This document shows positions 36,701-48,700 of a DNA stretch of 64,000 nt, piece after piece. Each line of letters begins with the position of its first letter. The first letter of the stretch is position 1. The position numbers and the translations under genes were made by a program. Origin of the DNA: Burhinus oedicnemus (lineage: Eukaryota; Chordata; Aves; Charadriiformes; Burhinidae). The notes under the pieces were generated by a model. It searched no databases. It saw nothing but the letters and a program-made list of their open reading frames with translations, and had not been told where the DNA came from. The stretch spans positions 4,250-68,249 of the forward strand of contig VFFE01006808.1 of the NCBI GenBank assembly GCA_008921705.1, in the 5' to 3' direction.

Positions 36701-39700
36701 GAAGGGGGGACCATTTCACCCCATTGTCTCCTCCATTCCCATCACAAATACCATCCAACGTCATCACATTGCTGGATGGGGAAGGGGCATCTTTTCACAG
36801 TGGCCTCATGGAGGAAGCATCTAGACATGGCCCCATAGCACAGACATCATTCCCCAGCAAGAAGGGGCTTGGAGAGGTGACAGGGCAGTGGTAAGAGGAG
36901 CACTGGCTCAGGATCAGGCACACACAGAAGAGAAATCCAGGGCTGCGGGAGGGAACAGAGGGCTGTGGTGAAGCTGATTGAAGGAGGCATGAAGGGAGAC
37001 GAACAAGGGAAGTGTGGCCTCTGGCTCAGCAGGCACTACCTGACCTCTCCTCCAAGCGGGCACAGCAGCTTTCGGCTGACGCTGGCAGCCAGCCCATATC
37101 CTAAGAGTTGTTGCTGTCTGGCAGAGACAGTAAGCAGCAAAGCCCTAATCAGAAAGGACAGCTGGATCACAAAGCTCCCTCCTGTGCTTCTTTGCTGAGC
37201 CAAGACGTGTGAGCCTGGGCTGGGACCCCTTTCTCCTGTGCTGCTGTTCCCCCATCCTTGGTGCATCCCCTGGAAACTGGAGTCTGCCTTCTGAGGGGAC
37301 AACAGCCAACACCAATGTGTCCCAGCCCTTTGGGTCACCTCCTGAGGTGGACCTGCCAGAGCTGTGCTCAGCAGGGACATGCAGGGTGTCTCGGCTCCAT
37401 AGTATGTTTTAGGACTGGCACAGTTCTCACCTCCCACACAGAGAAAGAGCCATCAGCACTGTTGCAGTGGGGACATCTACTCTTTCCACCCTTTCTCCCC
37501 AACATTGTCAAGCTCCTGGTCACCAGCCTTCCATCTTTTGAGCTGCTTCTCACCCAGAGGCAATCTGCAGGGATCCCCTGTAGTCGCACTGCATTCATAT
37601 CCCTATAGTCTGCTTTAGGGTCCACCACAACACCAGCAGCCCCAAAGGGCTTCCTTCCCAGGGCAGAGACACAAGGACCTCGTCTTTGTAAGGTCATCTT
37701 CCCAACAGCTTTCCTCATACAACCTCAGAGGTGTAACATGCCTGTATAATTCAAAATGGAAAACCCTGCGCCACCAAGAAGAGACCCACGAATTCAGCAT
37801 TTCTTACAGCACAAATACAAAATAAGCCAAATATTTCCCAAAAAGCTCCCACAGGAGCCTGGCTTTAAGCTTGTGTTAGCACTACTGATTCACCCCATGA
37901 ACCTTCCTTTTTACCCCCTCAGGGAGGACAAATCCATTCAAGTCCCATAAACTTCCTGGCTTATGTGACAATTCTTGTGTTGCTTAAGCATAATGGGCCA
38001 TCAACTTTCCCCTGGGATAAATTTGTCCCGGCAATCTGCGTTTTAGTGCTCTACATCTTGGGGGAGTTGATAGCATTTGGGGTTTATTTTAATGGGAGTT
38101 GGTAGCCATGATCAATTGTAAAAGCTCTATTTCCACGGAAATGGGTATTTAATAGATTTTGAAAATGGTGGTTATTGACCCAATGGGCCTTAATGGCTTA
38201 AAAACCATCTGATTGTAGTATGTAAGAGTAAATGCATATGATTTTCAAATACATACTGGAATAGGTAGTAAAAACCCTTTTAAATTGCAGGGACCTGGTC
38301 AATAAGGAGTTTCCATTTGCTTGTTTGGCCTTTCTATTTCTATCAAAGTGAATCATGGCCATCTCTTCCTCAGAGAGGCTTACCATTTCCTCACGGGTGA
38401 GATCATCTTAAAACACACGACCCATCTGAGACCCATCCAGGTACGGGGATGTCTTTCCTTAGACCAAGCAGTGATGCAGAGTCAGGGTTTCGGAGCAGCT
38501 GGGCTCCCAGCTGCTCTCATGGTGGGAGCAGGGGACACACGGGCCATCGCTCATCCTCCGTCGACCATGCACCCCCGTTGCTCCCAGGGAGAGCTTCTCA
38601 GGAGCTGAAAAGTCACACGTGCCTCAGACTCCTGGGTTTAAACTCAACCTACAGGCTCACAGTTGATGATCCTACAGTGAAATTCCCAGGCGGAAATATT
38701 GGTTTGTCTGGGGTTAACACATACCGAAAACATCAATAGGAGTGAGCTCCAAAGGAACATACTAATTACTAAGCGGTAATCCTGCAAGCAACGAACAGAC
38801 TAAACCCTGGCATTTATTTCATGGTGTCTGTGAGCACTAACTGAAGCCTCCCCCTCTCCCCCCAACTAAGGCATGTATTTAGGGTTGTCACCCCCACCAG
38901 CTCTCTAAGGTCTACAAAGGCTCAGCACAGGCTGCAGTTACTCCCCACCTTTGCCCGTCACAGGGGCAGCTCCCCTCTCCTGGCTGCCCTTCTCGTGAGC
39001 CTGCAGATGCCCAAGATGCACCAGCCTGTGGGTTCAGCCATTGCAAAGAGCACAGCCCAAGCCACGCATGTGCTGGACAGCAAGGCTGGGTACGTGTCAC
39101 CTCTGTAGAACAAGCCAGACAAAAAACAAGGACCTGAAAACTCTGTCCTCCTGCTCCCTCTTACCTTCCCCTTCAAAAACCCAACGAAGCAGGAATTAGA
39201 GAGTTCAGAGCCACAGCCTGTTGCTTCTCCTCCTCATCAGCAGAATAAGTAAGGGAGACAAACATTGCAGGTCACAGCCTGCTTCCACCCTAGTAAGGTG
39301 TCTCCCAGTGCCACCCCCAAGTGGGTCCATAACATAGCATCCCACCCACTTGCAGTAACACTCACCTCCAGCCCCTGAATCCCAAGAGCACTCAAGGAAG
39401 AAGCAATGCTGCTAACCAAGTGCAGACTCTGGGTGCAAACCCCGAGGCTTGCAGGTTCCTGGGTGACAGGACCCTACTGGGTTCAGCTTTCCACCTGTGC
39501 CCAGCACTGACCATCACTCTCAGCAAGCATGAAGGAGGTTCAGACCATCATGGTGGCCTCTGAAACCCCACTGTCATTTCCCCAGAGCACATGCCTGGCT
39601 ATCTGCGAAGGCACAGACTTAATAGTGTACCTAGCAAGTCAGGAAGCTACTGCACACCTGTGGGGACTGTAAGAAGGAGAGGGGAGCTGTCATCACCAGA

Positions 39701-42700
39701 CATCATCCCTGAAAACAGGGGAACAGCAGTGGCTGGGGGAAGTTAATCAGAAGAATTCCAAAGCCCAGAGGTAAAGATCCAGTTTTGAACCATTTAGGGG
39801 AAGGAAAGGAGCCCTGCCAGGGAGAAAGGCAGTGAAGCAGCAGCTTGAGGAGGGAGGGGAGCCCAACATTGCCCTGGGTGGCGGGGCTCCAAAGCCCTGC
39901 ACAGGCAGCATCCCAGCTCCAGCACACACTGAGACGCACTGGAGAGGCTCGCTATCCACCGTGCGGGGTAAGCACTCGCCTTCTTCTGATAATGTTGATG
40001 CTGGCTGGCGAGACGCTGGCGAGATGCAGAACATGTGTGAGAGAGGGCAAGCAAGAAGTGCCGGGAGAAACAGAGAAATATGTTTGCAGCCCCTTGCGGT
40101 TTTGCAAGGCAGAACTCAACAGTGGCAAGTTATTCTAGAGCAGACTCCAAGCTAAACAAAGCCAGGTATGGTTTACTTTCTGCCTGGATTATCTGTTTCA
40201 AAGAAAAATAAAAAACCTCCCAGGCCAGGACTAAGCACTTTTTGCCTGCCTAAGGTTGCACAGATAAGCCCTGTCCTACCTAACCCACAAGAATAGATCT
40301 AGTGTAAATCAGCCTTCTCTTACTTTTTGCCTTCAGCAAAAATACAAAGAAACATTCCAGGTTTAGGGAGGTCTGAAGGTCTCTGCAAGCAAGTCAATGT
40401 CCCCAGGAGCCTGAATTTCAACACCAATTTTTATAGCACAGCTCACAATCTGCTGAGGGAAGGCAGAGGGGATAACACAGGTTGGTGCAACACTCCCGGT
40501 CTCCCCCAGCACTGTGTGGGCTTCATGTGGTTGAGCAGAGCCTCAGTGCCAGGAGGCTCAGCGAAGCACTCTGGACAGAGGAGAATTGTGCAAGTGAGAG
40601 CATCAATTTTTGCCTTGCATTTAGCCAGGACTGAGCAGCTTCATCTCCTTCCATTAAATGCCTCTTTTTCCCACCCAGGGACTAGGAGGCAGGAGGACAG
40701 AGCCCCAGTGACTATAGCAGCACCTCATTGCTGCACAACTTCTATGCCTCAGTTTCCCTGGCTTAACAGCTGGGATTACGCCTGTCCACAGCACAAGGAG
40801 GTGTTTGTAAACATCTTGGAAGACTTTGCCATGCAGGGCTTTCAAAGGAGCTTAGAGAAGTTAGGCACCCACATGCTACTGCTGTTCAATGGAAAGCAAG
40901 TGTCCAGCTTTTCACCAGGTGCCTCCTCCTTTCCCACCCATCTTCCACAACATCCTCAAGGCTCTGCAGGACAGATGAGAGAGATGGTAGGAAAGAGGGA
41001 GAGCTACGGACTGGATGAGCATGGTGAAGATGACTCTACAGCACATGTGCTAGAATGGATCCGTCACACTACTGCCTAAAGCCTGTCTCCAGCCAAAGAG
41101 CTGGTACTGATGCACATCACTACCACCACCATCTTCAGCATCAGGTCTCAGGAGACAGAGTGCATGTGGAGCTCTGTGCTAGGGCCAGTCAAGGCTGGAG
41201 AGAAACATGGACTAACTGATAGCAGGATGCAGCTCAGTCCTCTCCTGAAAGAAGGCATGGCTGGTGCAGGGGAACCAGATCACAAACTGTTTTCTGCACA
41301 GATGGGGGAGGCAGAGCTCCTAGCTTGAGGTTATCTCGAAAATCTGTTCTGGTGACCACCAGGTGACAAGCAAGAGTCAGTCTCTCTTCTTCATCCAGCC
41401 TCCCTGACTGGTAGGGCAGCAGAAAAAGAAACACAGGCACTGCAATGCTGGGGAAGGATTTTTGATGATGCTCAGAGGAGCCCACAGCAGGCTGCAATGG
41501 GCATGCCCATCAGCAAGGCAGTATGGCCTTGCAGCACAAGCCAATGAAAGGGTGGCAGGAGACCAGGGTGCCACCTTTCCAGTCTCTGGCCTGCCTCATC
41601 TGTTCAGACTGAAAGCCCCTGGGCATGGACAGAAGAAGGACCTTTTAACAGGGCTGAAAACAGGGAACAAATTTGCTGAGCAGGGAGGATGATCTCAGAG
41701 GCATTAAGCTAACAGCTCCCAGTTCCTCTGCAAGGGGAATCACACAGCCCTGTGGTCAATAAACCCCTCTCAGGCACTCTTCACCATAATGGTAGTGTCT
41801 AGTCTTGCTAAAAAATCCAAAACTTTGCTACATTCACCCTAAACTTCTCACTGAAGGGCAAAAGCTTGCAGCCATGATATTGGTCAGGAAAGGGATTGAG
41901 ATGGAGAAAAAGAGGAAAAGAAATCTCTTCAAGCCAAACAACTACCCTCTGCTTTTTGTATTTTTTTTTTAAAAAAAGGGAAAAACCAAGTCCCAAGCCT
42001 CCAACTTATTTTTAGGTCCAGGCGATTGGGTGTCCCAGCCGGAGTGCAGTGTGCACAACCCAGCATTCTAAAAATGCCTTCCTCGTGGATATAAAAAGGG
42101 CTCAAGATAATTTATTGGGGAAGTTTTGTAACGTAACGATTGTACGTTAACCACAAACAAAAAAAAAAATCCAAGGCTGTCTCTGGTACCCAGCACAGCC
42201 CTTGGCAGGCAACAGTCACAAAGACTCAGCATCCTTGCACTCCCCAGAGCCTCCCAGCAAAGTCCTCTGGCTTGTGCCGTCTTGGTGGATTTGGGCTCCA
42301 CCAGACCCGTTCCCTCTTGCCTGATCACCCTCTGCAAAGGGGCAATTTGATTTCCTAATAATGGTGGTGGCTGGGCCAAGAAAAACTTAAAACAGTATTG
42401 TTCGCTTATTGACTCCAATGGCCGCGGCTCAGCATGCCAACCCAAATGTGGGATAAATCATCCCAGAGACCCCGTCAACGCCGAGCTAATGAAGTCCCAC
42501 CACACGGCTGCCGAGCACCTCGCCACCCTGCTGTTTCGGTTCCTGGGGTCTCGCTAGCCTGGTCAGGGTCTTGGCTGAGGTCCTGCGCCTGTGGGCAAGG
42601 GTATGGTCGGACAAGCAGGAGCTCTGGGGAGGGCTGAACATCAGGACAAAGAATGACACCCCCTCAGCCCTCAGACACACGCTGTTCCTTCACAATTGCC

Positions 42701-45700
42701 ATGCCGATACAATCAGCCTCCAGGACAGTGGTGTTTGCTAGAACAATAGCTCACATCTGGGACAGCTGTTTTCCCCGAAAGCACACAGGCTGCCTACAGC
42801 CGCTGGGCAGGGATCCTCTCCCCGTGCTCACATGTGGATTGTGTTCTCCCTCTCCCACAAAGAGGCAGCCACCCTTGGGGGGACCTGGCAGGTTTCTCAA
42901 GGAACATTGCCTAGCATCTCCATGCTTGCAGGAAGGCTTTCGGGAGTGAGCAACACTCATCCTCCAGAGGCCTATTGGAAATTAACCCCCAAGCCTTCAA
43001 CCTTGGGAAGAAAAGGAGTGCGTTACTGTAGATTTTATTTCCTACTTTTATCATCCCAAAATGCATGGAAGAAGATTTGGGCATATCAGCAGTACGCTGC
43101 CATACATGCAAGATGTTTTGGCTAGTGCTGAAGCCAGGGGCTGGGAACCAGCCCTTGAACCTGGACACCTCTACACCTTCGTGTTCCTCTTCCAGCCCCA
43201 CTACTCTGCTTCCCTGGGGTAACACAACAGAGCTCTGGTCCCAGTGCAACATGGAGCCCTCTGCTGTTGACCGATGTCCCCAAGACTTTGCACAGTCCTG
43301 CCAGACAGCCACACCTGGGTACAACCTCCCTGTGGGAAGAGGTCACTCCTGCAGTCCCACTGGCCTGATGCCATGTGGAGGAGCTGAGTCTTGCCACATG
43401 CACCCTGGCTATGTGCTCCTCTGAGAGCATGCCTCCATGCTGGAGCCCCTATCACCACCTCCTCTGCCACTTCTGACATTTTCCTCATGGACCAGTCATC
43501 ATTAGACGTCACAACCTGCAGCCACCCTCTCCTTCCTTTTACCAGCCCATGCTGGAGAGGTTATAATCTCCGTCTGACATCCTGGTGAGAACAAAAGCCC
43601 CAAAGACCTTTACCTCATAGCCTAATTTATGATAAAGTTTGGGAGATACAAGAGAGCTCTTTGCTAAGAGCCTGGAAGAGCTGCAGGTAAAAATGAAGAG
43701 ACCAGCACACAAAACTTCTTATGGGAAAGACACAAGGACAGACAAGTGCATCACGTGGAAGGAAAGAAGCAGCCTCCACAGCAAACAAGGAACCAGAAAG
43801 AAGAAGCAGGAAGACTAAGTAAACAATATATCTTGCCGGGAAAGTGAAGGTAACAGGCGGAGGCCAAGGTGTGCAGTTCCCTAGTGGTGGCATAAATGTA
43901 AACACATTGCAGAGCCTGCTAAATCACACTGACCAAGCGCACAGTGCACGCATCTTCTCACCACCCTGAATCCTTCTTGAAAGTATGTTGGAGAGTATTT
44001 GACATGTAACAACCCTTTAGTAAGTGTCTGGTGCATTGTGCCAAAGGTGAGGAACTCTGAGTCCTTCCTCTTGGAAGTACACATTGTTACATGCCAAATA
44101 CTCTCCAGCACACTTCGATTGAGAAGGTCAAAGCACATCTGGGGTCTTCAGCCCTAAGCTAGGGCTCTAGGCGAGCAGAGTCACCCAGTGGCACGTTCAC
44201 ATGGATATAGCCTCCAAGTCCCACTACAAGCAAGGAGCTTTGAAGACATCCTACCAGCCTGATATAACGGGCTCTACCAAGGACGGTCAATTCTATCTTT
44301 GCCAAGTTTTGACATCAGTAATCAATGGGAAAGCCCCAGAGAAAGTGAGCTTTCCTACAAGGAAAGAATAAGTTTTTTGATGAGCTCAAATCCAACCACT
44401 CTTACGAAACTTTGAAGCATCCACCAAGAAATCATCAGACTCCAGCAAAAAGCCCTGTTAATTACTGTACCTCCCCAGCCCCAGCAGGTCTACTAGAGGA
44501 GAACAATCTCAGCAGCCAGTGAACCTATCACTGCCACCTTTGAGGTCCCTAAAGTACCTATCTCCTCATCACCACACTTATAAACCCTGAGAATTGAGTC
44601 CATCACTTGAGTCTGGGTCCTTTTGGAACCAGCAGGCCAATATTTGGGTTCAGGCCAGTAGAAATTCAAAAGGTGCCAGAGGGAGCTAAAAAGCAGCCAG
44701 GGCTTAGGGCCTGAGCAGGGGCACCTCCCAACCATGCTTTGCTTGTGGGAGCATCAGGCAAGCAGATAGTCTCTTCCACTCCACATCTCACAGGCAGTGA
44801 GTTCAACAGCATGCAGATAACACATCTCTCCATCTGTCCTTCAAATGACAGACCACCACAAGCAGTGAGTGAAGGTGTCTGCAGATCCCTACCATCTCCA
44901 CTTGAATCTATGTTGTACAACAGTGTTGGTAGCTTCAGGTTGTTCCCAAAGCTTATGATTTTAAAATAGCATTGCACATATCTGCCCTCTTTCACTGTGA
45001 GAAAGATCTGCTAAGGGATCCTGTAACAAGGGAAAGTAGAGGCAAAGTAAGCAGCTAATTTGAATGTTCTCTTACCATCTGGTTAGGATTAAGGTCTGGG
45101 CTGGTCAGCTGTTGCCCCAGAATGCCATCCTTGCCTCACCTACTCTCAATTTTACATCTTTCATGCTACCAGTCCAACCACATTCAGATGAACATCTCCT
45201 GACAATGGGCTGCTCAGGCGCAAGAGAATAGCTGAGAGTGATTCGTTCATCCTTGAAGGCTTGTCCATGAGAGACATGAGGTTAATGTGGATCAGTTTTT
45301 GAAGATACCACTTAAAAAGCGAGAGGCTCCCAAGCTGCCTTTACCCAATTAAGCATCCTTCCCTTAGGATAGGAGGCCAGCTAAGCTTGCATTAAAGCTC
45401 ATCAGGTGTCCTGTTAATCAGGTACACTTTAATACCACAGCTGTGGTCATCCCAGTGGAGGCCACCAAAAGGCTGGAGATGCCTCATCATTTGGAAGGTC
45501 ATGGGAACAGGAGAGGTGCCTGAGGACTGGAGGAAGGCCAACATTGCTCCAATCTTCAAAAAAGGCAAGAAGGAGGACGCGGGGAACTACAGGCTGGTTA
45601 GTCTCACCTCTGTCCCTGCAAAGGTAATGGAGTGACTTGTTCTGGATGTCATCTCCAAACATGCTGAAGAACACGAAGTTATTGGAAGTGATCAACACAG

Positions 45701-48700
45701 ATTTACCAAGGGTAAATCATGCTTGACCAGTCTGATAGCCTTCTGTGATGTTATAACTGGTTGGCTGGATGAGGGGAGAGCAGTAGATGTCATCTACCTT
45801 GACTTCAGCAAGGCTTTTGACACTGTCTCCCATAACATCCTCATTAGGAAGCTGAGGAAGTGTGAGTTAGATGATGAGACAGTGAGGTGGATTGAGAGCT
45901 GGCTATGTGACAGAACTCGGAGGGTTGTGATTAATGGAGCAGTGTCAAGTTGGAGGCCTGTAACCAGTGGTGTCCCCCAAGGGTCAATACTCAGTCCAAT
46001 CTTGTTCAATATATTCATCAATGACCTAGATGAGGGGACAGAGTGTATCCTCAGCAAGTTCACTGATGATACCAAACTGGGAGGGGTGGCTGACACTCCA
46101 GAGGGCTGTGCTGCCACCCAGTGTGACCTGGACAGGCTGGAGTGCTGGGCAGAGAAGAACCTAATGAGGTTCAACAAGAGCAAGTGTAGGGTCCTGCATC
46201 TGGGGAGGAAGAATGCTAGGCACCAATACAGGTTAGGGGTGGACCTGCTGGAAAGCAGTTCTGAGGAGAAGGATCTGGGGGTCCTGGTAGATCGTAAATT
46301 ATCCGTGAGCCAGCGATGTGCTTTTGTTGCTAGGAAGGCCAATGGAATCCTGGGCTGCATAGGGAAGAGTGTGGCCAGTAGGTCGAGGGAGGTCATTCTC
46401 CCCCTCTACTCTGCACTGGTGAGACCACAGCTGGAATACTTTGTCCAGTTCTGGGCTCCCAGTTCAAGAGGGACAGGGAACTACTAGAGGGAGTCCAGCA
46501 TAGGGCAACAAAGATGATTGGGGGATTGGAGCACCTCCCTTATGAGGAAAGGCTGAGAGAGCTGGGACTCTTTAGCCTGCAGAAGAGAAGGCTGAGGGGA
46601 GACCTTATTCTTGCTTGTAAGTATCTAAAGGGTGGGTTGAAGGAGGATGGAGCCAGACTCTTCAGTGGTTCCCAGTGACAGGACGAGGGGCAATGGGCAC
46701 AAGTTGGAGCATAGGAAGTTCCATTCAAACAGATGAAAAAACTTCTTTATGGTTCGGGTGGCAGAGCGCTGGAACAGGCTGCCCAGGGAGGTTGTGGAGT
46801 CCCCTTCTCGAGATTTTCAAGACCTGCCTGGATGCAGTCCTGAGTAATGTGCTCTAGGCATTCCTGCGTCAGCAGGGGAGTTGGACTAGATGATCTCTGG
46901 AGGTCCCTTCCAACTCTGAAATTCCGTGATTCCGTGATTTTTCACCTCCTTTTGTCACTTCGGTTAGTTCTGCCGTTACTTTGGTTAGTGAGGTGAAAGG
47001 CCCAGCAGTTCTGCCCGTATCCACTTCGCTCTCCAGATTCCCCTCTAGTCTTTCTTTTCACATTAACTAACTGTGTCACACACCAGACTCATTCACTAAC
47101 TGCCCGAGGGGGACCCTCACAGAGTGTTAATTGCTGTTAATGAGCTGTTGCTGCTTTCCTTCCAAGAGCACCAATTACAACAGCACTCAGGCACGAAAGA
47201 AGATGAGTGTCTGCAGCAAATCAAGGCAAATTTTACTCCAGACCCTAGCATTGCACTGCCAGCAACTCCTGGAAAATGCTTTAAATCAGGACAAGACTGG
47301 GTAAAGGGTGACAGCAGGCAGCTCTCCTGCCATTGCCTGTCCTCTTGTTCTTCATATGGTGGGTCAGGGTGAATGAGAATCCCTGACTTGCTTCCTATGG
47401 CTCCTGTCGTGGTGCCTTGCAGGGATGTCTACACTCAGATGTTCACCTGAGCTCTCACTCAAGTCTCCCTCCAGCCACAAGCACACAGTCCCACCAGTGG
47501 ATTTTGCAGGTGCCAGCTGGCTCAGAGCACAGTGGGACTTGTCTTGTCCTACACGCTACTAAAGGAGGTGCAGGAAGGACTCGGCAAGATGGCCTGGTGT
47601 TATGCACAGCAACACTGCCATCATTTCTGCATCATCCCCTATCCTGGAGCTGGGGGCAGTTTCTGCCTCAGCTACAGCAGGGTCCATCCCCACCACAGCT
47701 TTATAATCCTTGTTTCCAAACCTCATTTCCCTCCCCTGCTAAGCATGGGCGAGGGGATATGCTAGCACCAAATGTGGCCCTGGAAGTATACCGGGATGTC
47801 CACCAGCTAAGAAGCACTAGAGCTACCACTGTTCCGAACGCTTCTTCCTCTGATTTTCCTTTCTCAAAGCTGCAGCCCAAAGAAAGGAGATTTTAAATGA
47901 GGGATGTGCTAAGACGGTAAAAGCTTCAGCATGAGTGCTTAAGGTCGTGCAAGTCAAAACAAGGTATTAAGACCCTTCACCAAAATAGACTGAATCTGTC
48001 TACAATGCTAGTAAGAAATTGCCCAGTGTCTCACTCCGACTTTCTCATTGGGATTATTTTTGGCTGTATTAAGAAACATTCAAATCCAAACCACTCTTTG
48101 TGAGAGCCTTGAAATGAAATACAAATGAAATACAGCAGAGCTGATTTACTTCATGAAAAAAATCCCAAAATTTTTGTCTTGCCACCTTGATCAGAAAGGA
48201 GATTTAGAGACCATCACCTGCAGCAAGGTTTCCCTCTCCCCCAGCTCTCCCAAGTCACAGCTCCCTCCTGGGCTCTGCCACATGGTTCTCCAGCAGGTAT
48301 GAAAAAGCGCAGGTGTCTTGTTGGAGCAGCGGCCAGCTCACTTGTTCACTCTCCTCCAGTTACAGACCGAGAGCTGTTGTTCACATCTCAGCACCTGGCT
48401 CCTATTGTGACGCCTTTCCGCAGTTTGTTAAATTTTATTTCGTGTTATTTCTCCCGTTTTGGCTTCCACCCTAAAAATCCCTCTGTAAGTTCCCCAGCTG
48501 CCCTGCTCCTCATAAATGTTGATTTAAGTTTAAGACCTTACAAGCAAGCCCAGAGGTACTTGCTTAACGGGACCTCTGCCTGAACAAAACTCCTTGGGTT
48601 AAGGTCATCTGCTCATGTATCTTGGGATTCATCCACCAATTTTGTGGGGAGAAAACACCCACTTGGCCATGCCCTTGGGCGACCTCAAGTTCGCCTTGGC

